Origin: Nostoc sp. JL33
GTDB lineage: Bacteria; Cyanobacteriota; Cyanobacteriia; Cyanobacteriales; Nostocaceae
NCBI RefSeq assembly: GCF_017114985.1
Contig: NZ_JABXKP010000097.1
Coordinates: 1 to 64,000, forward strand
Length of the DNA stretch: 64,000 bases
Direction: 5' to 3'
This document shows positions 9,339-17,155 of the stretch, piece by piece (positions within the stretch are counted from its first letter, which is position 1; each line of letters opens with the position of its first letter). Both the position numbers and the translations under genes were made by a program. The notes under the pieces are model-generated. The model worked only from the letters and a program-made list of their open reading frames with translations, was not told the origin of the DNA and ran no database searches.

Positions 9339-9671
9339 TCCAGTTCTCAGGACAAAAAGGTTTCCTGTTCATATTATTACTAGCTTACCCTGAGTGAACA
9401 GTAGCATCAATCTATTATTCAGAGATTCAGTAATCTTTTTACACAAATTTGATAAACTCGGACTATAAATAAAGTATTAAACATAAATTGTTTAATACTT
9501 CATCAAATACTCCAGTAGAATTATCTACTTCTAAAAGACCATTTATAAAATTAATCATAAATAGTCTCTAAGTATCAGAGCCAGTAAACAACTGTATGGG
9601 CGAGTTGATCTACAATTAAATACAACTCGCCCATACTTGTATGGAAGCCTTTTGGCATTTTAAATTTTTAA
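9339..9671. other. intergenic gap with one hairpin
   Basis: AT-rich 333 bases between the 3' end of tRNA-Leu and the start of the minus-strand unknown gene. Apart from the hairpin at 9594-9636 I see no element. Confidence 0.5.
9594..9636 (-). terminator. hairpin after tRNA-Leu
   Basis: GTATGGGCGAGTTG (9594-9607) and CAACTCGCCCATAC (9623-9636) form a perfect 14-bp stem around a 15-base AT-rich loop. It sits 36 bases beyond the tRNA-Leu 3' end in the direction of transcription. There is no long T run, so a dispersed palindrome is an alternative. Confidence 0.5.
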
Positions 9672-10040
9672 TGGGGGTGGAGGGACTTGAACCCACACGA
9701 CCTTTTAGGGTCAACGGATTTTCATTTTCCCGCAGTTTTCACTGCTACCTGATGACTTTAGCAAGGTCAGGTTTTGAAAATTGGACTCTCCCTTTACCCT
9801 CGACTTAACGTTAGGGTAGCTCCCGTCGGGTCTCTGCACCTTCCCTCAATTTTGGATTTTAGATTTTGAATTTTTGATTAAACACTAATCACAAATCTAA
9901 AATTTTTGGGCTTGGCTCAGGATTGCCATGTCTGTCACCAGATTTAGGTTTCCCTGAGTTTGAGAGCTTCCACTTGAGGGATTTCTCCTCCAAGGCTCAA
10001 TTATTTAAGTCCGTAGCGTCTACCATTCCGCCACACCCCC
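9672..10040 (-). tRNA. trnL-UAA: tRNA-Leu(UAA), split by a group I intron
   Basis: The 5' exon (10007-10040) begins GGGGGTGTGGCGGAATGGTA and ends in the first anticodon base; the 3' exon (9672-9722) supplies the rest of the anticodon loop, a variable arm, the T arm (GGGTTCAAGTCCC) and the acceptor strand CACCCCC plus A. The acceptor stem pairs GGGGGTG with CACCCCC. Splicing gives the anticodon stem ACGGA/TCCGT around loop CTTAAAA. CCA is not encoded. The intron between the first and second anticodon bases is the ancient cyanobacterial/plastid group I intron. Confidence 0.95.
9723..10006 (-). ncRNA. group I intron of tRNA-Leu(UAA)
   Basis: A 284-base self-splicing intron type, starting AAATAATTGAGCC after an exon-terminal U and ending in G, as group I introns do. 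Conserved core pieces such as GGTAGAGTCCAATTTT-like segments (complement of 9770-9800) and the GACGGGAGCTACCC region are visible. The AT-rich part at 9846-9907 made of ATTTTGAAT/ATCTAAAAT-like units is the variable P6b-type loop with degenerate heptamers known from Nostoc. There is no open reading frame inside. Confidence 0.9.
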
Positions 10041-10374
10041 GTTATTTTGTGGAAGCAGTAAATACCCCCTTATCTATTCCACCATCAATTGTGTCTTTTG
10101 TCCAACTAGATTGAAAATATTTTTTCCAGAGTTGCGATTGGAAGTTTTCCTTGTTTGCTCGTAATCAATCTGGATGAGTTTTCTTTTCTTGTCTGACTAA
10201 AGCATTTGTTTTTTAGTGGGTTAACTATTATAGCATAATACTACCTTTTATCACTGAATCTGTACATAGACGAGAAATTCTAGTGCGGTTACGTTGAAAG
10301 CATTTATGACTATACTTCTCTGAGTCTGGCTCTTCAGCCTATGATGGAAAACAGATGCTTAAGACTTGAAAGTT
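10041..10374. other. divergent promoter region of tRNA-Leu and ndhL
   Basis: 334 AT-rich bases. No additional gene is apparent; the open frame running in from the tRNA is an artefact of the RNA gene. Promoters for trnL (leftward) and the ndhL operon (rightward) should lie here. Confidence 0.5.
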
Positions 10375-10587
10375 ATGATTGTCGCCCTGCTATATCTGAT
10401 TTTGGCTGGAGCTTACCTTTTGGTAATCCCGATTGCTGTTTTGCTGTACCTGAAGCAGCGTTGGTATGTAGCTACCTCGATTGAGCGTGTCTTTATGTAC
10501 TTTTTGGTGTTTTTCTTCTTTCCGGGTTTGTTGGTTCTATCGCCATTTGTAAATTTTCGACCTCAACGGCGACAAATTGAAGTTTAA
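10375..10587 (+). CDS. ndhL: NAD(P)H-quinone oxidoreductase subunit L
   Basis: Small membrane subunit (70 aa) of the photosynthetic NDH-1 complex in the thylakoid membrane, which drives cyclic electron flow and CO2 uptake. Two transmembrane helices are clear ([20 protein letters not shown] and [19 protein letters not shown]), separated by [13 protein letters not shown], the typical NdhL pattern. I chose ATG 10375 rather than the in-frame TTG 10366 because NdhL proteins begin directly before the first helix. It is followed after 24 bases by the DUF3007 gene and then trpA; this ndhL-DUF3007-trpA order is common in cyanobacteria and indicates one operon. Confidence 0.95.
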   Translation: MIVALLYLILAGAYLLVIPIAVLLYLKQRWYVATSIERVFMYFLVFFFFPGLLVLSPFVNFRPQRRQIEV

Positions 10588-10611
10588 CGAGATTGGTAGG
10601 TCATAACTCTC

Positions 10612-10923
10612 ATGCGACGGATTGACGCTATTGGAATTGGCTTGGGTGTTTTTATTGCCGGCGGCTTGGCATATGTAGGATTGCAGCTAGTCGGTTTGGA
10701 TAATCAGCAAGCTGGTATATGGAGCCAAGTCTTACTAGTCAGTGGGTTAGTTGGCTGGTTAGCCACCTATTTTTTCCGTGCGGTGGGACAAAAAATGACC
10801 TACCACCAACAGCGGGAACAGTATGAGCAAGACTTTCTGCAAAAGCGGCTAGAAGAGCTTACTCCCGAAGAACTAGCACGAATTCAAGCCGAAATAGAAC
10901 AAGAAGAGCAATCTCAGGTGTAA
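10612..10923 (+). CDS. DUF3007 family membrane protein
   Basis: 103 aa with two transmembrane helices (AIGIGLGVFIAGGLAYVGLQ and IWSQVLLVSGLVGWLATYFF) followed by a charged coiled-coil tail rich in Glu and Gln (EELTPEELARIQAEIEQEEQ). The family is found in cyanobacteria and chloroplast-bearing organisms. Its place between ndhL and trpA suggests a thylakoid-related role, perhaps linked to NDH-1 or photosystem assembly; that is inference. It starts 24 bases after ndhL, consistent with cotranscription. Confidence 0.85.
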   Translation: MRRIDAIGIGLGVFIAGGLAYVGLQLVGLDNQQAGIWSQVLLVSGLVGWLATYFFRAVGQKMTYHQQREQYEQDFLQKRLEELTPEELARIQAEIEQEEQSQV

Positions 10924-10936
10924 AGTTATCATTGAT

Positions 10937-10998
10937 GAGTCAAGAGTCCAAAGTCTAGATTTTGACTCTTGACTCTTGACTCTTGACTCTTGATACTT
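10937..10998. repeat. heptamer tandem repeat with inverted partner before trpA
   Basis: Four perfect head-to-tail GACTCTT units (10964-10991) plus the variant GATACTT form a short tandem repeat. The 12-mer GAGTCAAGAGTC (10937-10948) is the exact inverse of GACTCTTGACTC inside the array, so transcript can fold into alternative hairpins 7 bases before the trpA start. Confidence 0.85.
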
Positions 10999-11004
10999 GA
11001 CTAA

Positions 11005-11832
11005 ATGACTGCGATTTCTGATTGCTTTGAAACTCTTGGGCGCAATCGTGAGTGCGCTCTGATTCCGTTTATCACTGCTGGCGATCCAGATTTAGAAACA
11101 ACAGCAAAAGCCTTGCAGATTCTAGATCGTAGTGGAGCCGACATAATTGAACTAGGTATACCCTACTCCGATCCTCTGGCGGATGGGCCAGTAATTCAAG
11201 CTGCTGCTACCCGCGCCCTGCAAAGGGGAACAAAATTAGAGCAGGTGCTAGAAATGCTGCAAGGGATTACTCCCAAATTGCGATCGCCGATTGTCCTGTT
11301 TACCTACTACAACCCAATTTTGCACCGGGGAATTGAAAAATTTCTCTCTTCAATTGCGGCTGCTGGGGTAGCGGGATTGGTAGTACCAGATTTGCCCTTG
11401 GAAGAAGCCGCAAGCTTGCTCCAACCAGCTAGTAAGATGGGAATTGATGTCATTTTGTTGGTAGCGCCCACCAGTTCTGCCCAACGGATAGAAGCGATCG
11501 CTCGCTCCTCCCAAGGATTTATTTATTTAGTCAGCGTCACAGGGGTTACAGGGATGCGATCGCAACTGGAAAACCGCGTGTCCGATTTACTCCAAGAAAT
11601 TCGTAGTGTTACTGATAAACCTATTGGTGTAGGGTTTGGGATCTCCGAAGCTGCACAAGCCCATCAGGTAAAGGAATGGGGCGCAGATGCCGTGATCGTG
11701 GGTAGCGCTTTTGTGAAAAAGTTAGCCCAAGGTACCCCAGAGCAGGGACTAAATGCGATCGGTGAATTTTGCCAAAGTCTCAAGGCAGCCATCAAGACCA
11801 GCAACACCAGCACAAATACTCCCCTTGATTAG
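11005..11832 (+). CDS. trpA: tryptophan synthase alpha subunit
   Basis: 275 aa. Cleaves indole-3-glycerol phosphate to indole and glyceraldehyde-3-phosphate; indole is channelled to the beta subunit. The catalytic Glu ([14 protein letters not shown], Glu49) and Asp60 are present, as are the phosphate-binding GFGIS (near 210) and [10 protein letters not shown] (near 230) loops. A 15-residue Ser/Thr/Asn-rich C-terminal tail follows the TIM barrel. It lies downstream of ndhL and DUF3007. The 81-base spacer is filled by the GACTCTT repeat, which leaves no obvious ribosome site; translation may depend on the repeat's structure. Confidence 0.97.
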   Translation: MTAISDCFETLGRNRECALIPFITAGDPDLETTAKALQILDRSGADIIELGIPYSDPLADGPVIQAAATRALQRGTKLEQVLEMLQGITPKLRSPIVLFTYYNPILHRGIEKFLSSIAAAGVAGLVVPDLPLEEAASLLQPASKMGIDVILLVAPTSSAQRIEAIARSSQGFIYLVSVTGVTGMRSQLENRVSDLLQEIRSVTDKPIGVGFGISEAAQAHQVKEWGADAVIVGSAFVKKLAQGTPEQGLNAIGEFCQSLKAAIKTSNTSTNTPLD

Positions 11833-12067
11833 ACGCAGAAAGTAGATTAAAAAGTATAACAGTGTAGTTTTTCTATCCTTGCTTGGTAGACAATTTGACC
11901 ATTATGGTCTTGAATATTAACATCAGATATGATCATGTAAAAAAACTAGCTGATACAGTCGCTTATAGTTTGAGTATTATGTGAAATCAAGTAGGCATAA
12001 TTTATGAGTGTGAGAGTGAGTCAGTCACAAATGATTATAGTTACGTCGCAATTGAGGAGCAAAGGCG

Positions 12068-12730
12068 ATGAGTGAGAGTATGGCATTTATCGGCGGGGTC
12101 GCCGTAGCTGGGCTGGCGGCTCTCGTATTGCTCAAAGGAACAAATACCCCCCTACAACCTAACTTTGCTATTGCTCCGCAAATGCCAGGGGCTGTAGTAG
12201 CGCCAGGAATGCAGCCACAAATGTATCCTTACGGGCCTTATGGGCAACCAATGTATCCCAGTCAGGTTCAGCCATCGACTGCTCCCAGTTCTGACCAGCG
12301 TCTAGAGATGGAGAAGTTGAACACGCAGATGCAGCTGGAGCGTTTAAAAAACGACAATGAACAGCTGAAGTTGCAAAATCAACAACTCCAAGGCCAAGTC
12401 CAAAATTTCAATACTCAGCAACAGTGGCAATTAGCCCAGCAGAATAACCAACCAAAAACAGCAGCACTCCAGCCGCAAAATTCTTGGTGGTCTTCACCCA
12501 TGCTTTGGGCTGTGGGAGGTGCAACTCTCACTATTGGTGGTGGTGTTGTCGTCGCTGGGGTATTGGCTTTATTTTCACCACGGCAGCGTCCAGCCCGTAC
12601 TGTACAAGTGATTCATCCCTACCAAGGAAATACGCCGCCTTTGGTTCCAGTCCGTCGTGCTGAGTTTCTGCCTGCTGCGCGGATGGAAGCAAGACGAGTT
12701 GAAGCCCCAGAATACGACGAAATGCACTAA
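12068..12730 (+). CDS. membrane protein with Pro/Tyr-rich and coiled-coil regions
   Basis: 220 aa of unknown function. An N-terminal hydrophobic helix (AFIGGVAVAGLAALVLL, residues 5-22) is followed by a Pro/Met/Tyr/Gln-rich stretch (PYGPYGQPMYPSQ), a coiled coil with regular Leu spacing (residues ~75-120, LERLKNDNEQLKLQNQQLQGQ), and a second Gly-rich transmembrane helix near 140-165. The C-terminus is basic and ends EAPEYDEMH. Two membrane helices with a long Gln-rich loop suggest a scaffolding or septum-type role, but this is speculation. GAGGAG lies 9-14 bases before ATG 12068. Codon use is like the neighbours. Confidence 0.7.
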   Translation: MSESMAFIGGVAVAGLAALVLLKGTNTPLQPNFAIAPQMPGAVVAPGMQPQMYPYGPYGQPMYPSQVQPSTAPSSDQRLEMEKLNTQMQLERLKNDNEQLKLQNQQLQGQVQNFNTQQQWQLAQQNNQPKTAALQPQNSWWSSPMLWAVGGATLTIGGGVVVAGVLALFSPRQRPARTVQVIHPYQGNTPPLVPVRRAEFLPAARMEARRVEAPEYDEMH

Positions 12731-12772
12731 TAGGGAAAATAAAACCATAGTTAACAATTCAAAATTAAATTT

Positions 12773-12875
12773 CGTTTCCAGGTTCTACCTGGAAATGAGA
12801 TTTATTTGCTGCTGCCGCGAATTCAGTAGGCTACGCCTCCTTGTAGCCATTCCTAGCCAGAAGCTAGGAACGAGG
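12773..12875. repeat. imperfect palindromic repeat element
   Basis: Begins CGTTTCCAGGTTCTACCTGG and ends AGCCAGAAGCTAGGAACGAG, each end being itself a small hairpin. Same overall design as the 115-bp element at 27316-27430 but diverged. Sits between convergent genes. Confidence 0.65.
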
Positions 12876-12891
12876 TAAATCAACCTTGATA

Positions 12892-14796
12892 TTACAAACC
12901 GCTTTTCGGAGTTTCTGTAGCATTAGGACTCTCTCTAGTGACAGGTTGCTTAGTATCGGGAAGTTTCTGTTGGGTATTTTTCTGATTACCTTGATTTTCT
13001 AGCTTAGTTAGTGCCTGTTTTGCCAGATTTTCGGCTGCTTGTTTAAATAATGGTTCGATTCTGTTTCGCCAATATTGAGTATTAGGCAACTTTTCTGGAT
13101 GGTTTTTATAATCTAAAACTTTATCCCATTTTCCATCTTCCAGGGCTTTGTTGATCTCATTAGATATCGCCTCCGCTTTCGCCCAATCTTGCTGCCACTG
13201 GGCAATTACTTTACCTGTCTGTTGGATACCAGAAGCAGCGTTTGCCGGAACCGATTTCAAAAGTGCGATCGCTCCAACTATATCTCCTGATTCATACTTC
13301 TGTCTTGCTTGTTCTATAATATTGGCATTGTGATCGCTAGGCTGCGATCGCACTAATTTCCCAGTATCGTCTGTTGACCCCTTCGGCTTTTCTAGTAATG
13401 GAGTTGCGATATTCCTAGTTTTCGGTTTTGGCTGGGGAATTGGTCGAGTCGCAATCAGGGTACTATCATCTACAATTTTAGTTGCAATGCCTTTTTCGCG
13501 CAGGCAAGAACCCCATTCTTGATTATTGGTTATCACATCCGAGGATGCCCAAGCCAAACGGCCAGATTTAAGTTTAACTTCTATCCAACCTCGTTTTGTC
13601 CGCTTGCCTGTTACCTCGAAATTGGTGTTATTAGTAACAGTTTGCAAAATATTATCAGAATTAATCGAACTAGGTTCAGAACGAATATTAGAATTTCCGA
13701 CGACAACAGCCGAGCATTTGTTTACTAAAGCGGTATCCTTACCTGTAAGATTAGCAGCTAAATTTTTTACATTTGGATATACATTTGCGACCAAGGCAGC
13801 CGCACCACCTGCCAATAATATGCCAATTAATATTGGCCATGGGTCGGATTTACTAGAGTCTTTAAGCGCAGGTTTCGCGGGGATAGGATTTGCTGGTGCA
13901 ACTGCAACCGTATACAGCCGAGATACTTGAGGCTGGGATTTGGCGGCTTCTTGAGGTGTGGAAAGTGCAGATAGAGGATTAATCGCGTCTTTACATGCTT
14001 GCAGTGCTTCCGTGGCGCTTTGGTAGCGGTCTTTGAAGTGATAATGTACCATCTTGGACAACACTGCCGCCAGTCTGTAGTTCACAGTTACTGAAGGCTG
14101 CCAAATGATTTCGCCCGTTTCCGGGTCTTCTTGCAATTCTGTTGGATGCAATCCTGTTAAGGCTTGAATGGCGATGATACCAAGGGAATAGATATCACTG
14201 TTGGGGCGGGGTTTACCTTGCCCTTGTTCTGTGGGCATATAGCCAGGAGTGCCAATAACTACTGTGGCGGAGGGTTGTCCGCCCACTGTTACCAGTTGTG
14301 TACGCAGTTGCTTTACTGCCCCAAAGTCCACTAAAACTAACTTATTATCTGAGGCGCGACGGATGATATTATCCGGTTTGATATCGCGGTGAATTACGCC
14401 TTGGCGATGGACAAATTCGAGAATTTCCAGAACTTCTTGCAATAGTTGAATTACTCGGCTTTCACTCCAGCGCTTACCAGGTATAAGTTCCTCAGCTAGG
14501 GTATGTCCTTCAATATATTCTTGTAGTAAATAAAATTCTTGGTTTTCGTCAAAGTACGCTAGCAGCCTGGGTATTTGGTCATGGTTGCCTAGTTTTTCTA
14601 AGGTTTCGGCTTCGCTCTTGAACAGGCGTTTAGCGGTATCAAAAACTCTGGGGTCAGTTCCGGGTTTCAGGTGCTTGACAACGCAGATGGGATTTCCTGG
14701 CCGCCTTGTATCTTGGGCAATGTAGGTTTGACCAAATCCTCCCATAGCGAGGACTCGAATTACCTGGTAACGATGGTCTAGTAGCTTGCCTATCAT
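12892..14796 (-). CDS. Ser/Thr protein kinase with membrane helix and SH3b domain
   Basis: 634-aa Hanks-type receptor-like kinase. Residues ~9-275 are the kinase: Gly loop AMGGFGQTY, Lys41 in VVKHLK, catalytic HRDIKPDN (136-143), DFG (157-159), activation segment IGTPGYMPTEQ. A single transmembrane helix lies near 325-345 (WPILIGILLAGGAAALVANV). An SH3b-like domain follows (CSAVVVGNSNIRSEPSS to LAWASSDVI), a common wall or ligand sensor fold, and the C-terminal ~150 residues are a helical ARQKYESGDIVGAIALLKS region resembling TPR-like repeats seen in cyanobacterial kinases. Signals from the periplasmic SH3b part are presumably relayed to the kinase. Monocistronic. Confidence 0.9.
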   Translation of the reverse strand: MIGKLLDHRYQVIRVLAMGGFGQTYIAQDTRRPGNPICVVKHLKPGTDPRVFDTAKRLFKSEAETLEKLGNHDQIPRLLAYFDENQEFYLLQEYIEGHTLAEELIPGKRWSESRVIQLLQEVLEILEFVHRQGVIHRDIKPDNIIRRASDNKLVLVDFGAVKQLRTQLVTVGGQPSATVVIGTPGYMPTEQGQGKPRPNSDIYSLGIIAIQALTGLHPTELQEDPETGEIIWQPSVTVNYRLAAVLSKMVHYHFKDRYQSATEALQACKDAINPLSALSTPQEAAKSQPQVSRLYTVAVAPANPIPAKPALKDSSKSDPWPILIGILLAGGAAALVANVYPNVKNLAANLTGKDTALVNKCSAVVVGNSNIRSEPSSINSDNILQTVTNNTNFEVTGKRTKRGWIEVKLKSGRLAWASSDVITNNQEWGSCLREKGIATKIVDDSTLIATRPIPQPKPKTRNIATPLLEKPKGSTDDTGKLVRSQPSDHNANIIEQARQKYESGDIVGAIALLKSVPANAASGIQQTGKVIAQWQQDWAKAEAISNEINKALEDGKWDKVLDYKNHPEKLPNTQYWRNRIEPLFKQAAENLAKQALTKLENQGNQKNTQQKLPDTKQPVTRESPNATETPKSGL

Positions 14797-14959
14797 ATTC
14801 CCTCCCCAGAGTTATTACCTAATTTTCCAGCTGGTAATAAATATCTCCAAATTTTCTTCAATGAAATCCGCTATCTTGAGAAAAGATTTAGATTAAAAAC
14901 GCAGCTTTTTAATAAACGCAGACTGTTTATTTTTCTTTTAGTGCCCCTGTTTACTACCA

Positions 14960-15448
14960 ATGCCACCTAAAATAACAAATCCAGTAGCATGGCAGCAGGC
15001 TGAAATCCTCATGCAACCTGCTTTCATTCGCGTTATCGACAATATCCGCAAGCTGCTTGATGAATCTTCCTGGACGGGAACTTACCACGATGTCCTGATT
15101 TGGCCGCCTAGCACCACTGATGAAATCAAAGCATTGGTGACTGAGTTGTTGCAAGGAATGGAAACTGCAACGCCCCAAGAAGCAGATGAAATCAGAGAGA
15201 CTCTGGCTCGTCTGCCGATGCCCCATCCAGGATATCACCTACGTTTGCAGCGTCAACAGCAACAAGCGAGTATCGATTTGTGGGAACTGTGTTACGAAGT
15301 GTGTTTTCTTGAATACACCCCAGAGAAGGAAGTTGCTGATATTGATACTAGTTTAATCGATGAACTCGGTGAAGTCGATTGGTTGCGTTTGGATGCTAAG
15401 TCCAAGGAGTTAGTTGAGGAGGCGTTTGCTAAATTGCCAGAGAGTTGA
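14960..15448 (+). CDS. conserved cyanobacterial protein of unknown function (full-length copy)
   Basis: 162 aa, acidic, soluble, with no membrane segment. N-terminal half reads IRKLLDESSWTGTYHDVLIWP; the C-terminal half has the conserved PMPHPGYHLRLQRQQQ and IDLWELCYEVCFLEY blocks and two close Cys residues (CYEVC). I do not recognise a function. A nearly identical 5'-truncated copy of its last ~95 codons lies 1.3 kb downstream. Divergent from the kinase, 163 bases apart. Confidence 0.7.
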   Translation: MPPKITNPVAWQQAEILMQPAFIRVIDNIRKLLDESSWTGTYHDVLIWPPSTTDEIKALVTELLQGMETATPQEADEIRETLARLPMPHPGYHLRLQRQQQQASIDLWELCYEVCFLEYTPEKEVADIDTSLIDELGEVDWLRLDAKSKELVEEAFAKLPES

Positions 15449-15674
15449 GAGAATTACCTGCGATCGCATCTGCTACTTTATTACAGGCGATCGCACTCTT
15501 AGAGGATGTTTGAAAAGTATTTGGCGAATAGAATTCGCTACTACACAAACGAACGCGAACAGCGTCTCGCAGAGAAGTCCACCTCCGTGGACTAAGAGAA
15601 AATCAATGGTTTTAACCCAGGATCGGTAGCTTTTGTCTGTATAGCCGCGACTTCCAGTCGCCCGGTGAGTAAAC
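15449..15674. other. repeat-rich spacer with IS-like end
   Basis: Holds two HIP1 sites, a GAGGATGTTTGAAAAG motif (near 15500) similar to the IS end at 60097, a GAACGCGAACAGCGTCTCGCAGAGAAG fragment shorter than a full repeat, and the repeat at 15577. No gene. Confidence 0.5.
15577..15663. repeat. dispersed GTCCACCTCCGTGGAC repeat, diverged copy
   Basis: Starts with the palindrome GTCCACCTCCGTGGAC, continues ctaagagaaaatcaa and ends TAGCCGCGACTTCCAGTCGCC. The same element occurs twice in tandem at 52708-52907; the middle of this copy is rearranged. Confidence 0.8.
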
Positions 15675-16016
15675 TTAAGAATACTGACCTGCTGTAATCA
15701 ACCTGTCCCGTTCTTCTAAGCGCTCTGATTGATTAAATTGGAGAATTGCAACAGTTACTCGCCCAACTGATGTCAATGGTGCAATTTCTGCTCGATTCAT
15801 CTGAAAGCGATCGCTCCATTTTTGAGTCCTTGGATTGAAAAAGGGTGTTAGTTTCCCTGTTTCAGGATGGATTGACCCCAAATCAGTACCTTTTGCACGA
15901 TTACAGTATGGGCAGGCGAGAGCTAGATTCTCTGCTTCAGTAGTGCCACGATGTTTTTCGGCAATAATATGTTCCATCTCAAAACTAAATAAGTAAGTCG
16001 GTGAGAATAAATCAAA
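15675..16016 (-). pseudogene. HNH endonuclease, 5'-truncated remnant
   Basis: The readable frame gives EHIIAEKHRGTTEAENLALA, then CPYCNRAKGTD and FFNPRTQKWSDRF, the core of a cyanobacterial HNH-family nuclease. The HNH His/Asn residues and the second CxxC are kept. The N-terminal ~60 residues with the first zinc Cys pair are missing: the frame upstream of Met (to 16016) still reads SPTYLFSFE and then hits a TAG. Most likely a non-functional leftover. Confidence 0.7.
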
Positions 16017-16053
16017 CTAGATTAAGTAATGTAAAAAATCTTGAGATTAGTTC

Positions 16054-16099
16054 GTAGTGAGGACTTTAGTCCTCAAATGATGGCTGAAGCCCTCACTAC
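16054..16099. repeat. palindromic repeat GTAGTGAGG...CCTCACTAC
   Basis: GTAGTGAGGACTTTAGTCCTC with the outer arms GTAGTGAGG (16054-16062) and CCTCACTAC (16091-16099) complementary. The inner GGACT/AGTCC makes a second stem. A dispersed palindrome type common in Nostoc. Confidence 0.7.
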
Positions 16100-16217
16100 A
16101 AACCTTGAATTATTCACACCGCTCTATTTAGTGCAGTACTCTGAGGAAATAAGCAGTACTCACACCTTTGGTTCGCTCGTTCAATTACGAGCTTCCGTAA
16201 CTGGGCTGATACATAAG

Positions 16218-16577
16218 TCATGGATTTTGGCGTAATTGCTCGAAGACATGAGCTTTTGCCATACGCACAAGATGTTCTATGGTCAGATAGCGTTCTAGTT
16301 CAGCTTCACCTTTCGCTGAAAGTGTTCCTGCTTTACTTTGTGCTAGTAAATCACTTACACGACTTTGGAATTCCGGTGAGGGTCGGATTGCCAGAATTTG
16401 TTCTGATGTAGGCTGACTAGCTAACAATCCAATAATCTCTTTCTCGTCGAGAAAATTGCCAGACTGTTTGCTCAATAACTCTTCGAGACCGCGTTCTACT
16501 ATCTCTTGTAAACGGTCTTGGAACGGCTGTAATTGCTGTCCTAGCTCCTCAGATACCTCAACAGTGATTTCCATCAT
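16218..16577 (-). CDS. small protein of unknown function, antitoxin-like
   Basis: 119 aa. Begins MMEITVEVSEELGQQLQPFQDRLQEIVERGLEELL, which resembles the short strand plus helices of prokaryotic antitoxin or CopG/MetJ-like N-termini, and ends with a charged helical part (GEAELERYLTIEHLVRMAKA). No toxin-like partner lies next to it. It may be an orphan antitoxin-like protein of a type common in Nostoc. Not assigned with certainty. Confidence 0.55.
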   Translation of the reverse strand: MMEITVEVSEELGQQLQPFQDRLQEIVERGLEELLSKQSGNFLDEKEIIGLLASQPTSEQILAIRPSPEFQSRVSDLLAQSKAGTLSAKGEAELERYLTIEHLVRMAKAHVFEQLRQNP

Positions 16578-16704
16578 CTAGCTCTGTTGTTTTTTAAATC
16601 AATCTATTAGCTATAAGTCTAGCTACAAATCAATCTATTAGTTTAATTTTATAAGTATCGTGTATAACTAGTTACTGTAAGCATATTTATTAGGTTACTA
16701 CGGG

Positions 16705-16732
16705 CGATGTCTACGACGGGCTACGCCTACGC
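16705..16732. repeat. 28-bp dispersed repeat
   Basis: CGATGTCTACGACGGGCTAC plus GCCTACGC. Identical, inverted, to the 28 bases at 47572-47599 inside the MFS gene. It lies exactly at the 5' truncation point of the duplicated gene fragment that follows. Confidence 0.9.
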
Positions 16733-16741
16733 ACTCTGAAC

Positions 16742-17041
16742 ATGCAAGCAATGGAAACTGCAACGCCCGAAGAAGCGGATGAAATCAGAGAGACTCTGGC
16801 TCGTCTGCCGATGCCCCATCCAGGATATCATCTACGTTTGCAGCGTCAACAGCAACAAGCGAGTATCGATTTGTGGGAACTGTGTTACGAAGTGTGTTTT
16901 CTTGAATACACCCCAGAGAAGGAAGTTGCTGATATTGATACTAGTTTAATCGATGAACTCGGTGAAGTCGATTGGCTGCGTTTGGATGCTAAAGCAAAGG
17001 AGTTAGTTGAGCAAGCTTTTGCTAAATTGCCAGAAGGGTAA
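16742..17041 (+). pseudogene. 5'-truncated duplicate of the 14960 gene
   Basis: 99 codons almost identical at DNA and protein level to the last ~95 codons of the gene at 14960-15448; the few changes include AKA for AKS and EQAFAKLPEG for EEAFAKLPES. The first 67 codons are gone and the copy begins just after a 28-bp dispersed repeat. An ATG at 16742 could allow expression of a short protein, but the ribosome site is lost. The low divergence points to a recent duplication. Confidence 0.75.
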
Positions 17042-17155
17042 CAAATAAAATGCCCTCAGAATAGAATTCTGGGGCTATACAAACGTAATCGTAATAAGGT
17101 AAGGCTAAGGCGAAGCTTTTTCAGCCTATCTGGGTTGGGGGAATGGTCTAATCGC

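Noticed and set aside
9923-10114. 63-codon frame across the tRNA-Leu 5' exon
   Set aside because: Lies on the opposite strand of a clear RNA gene.
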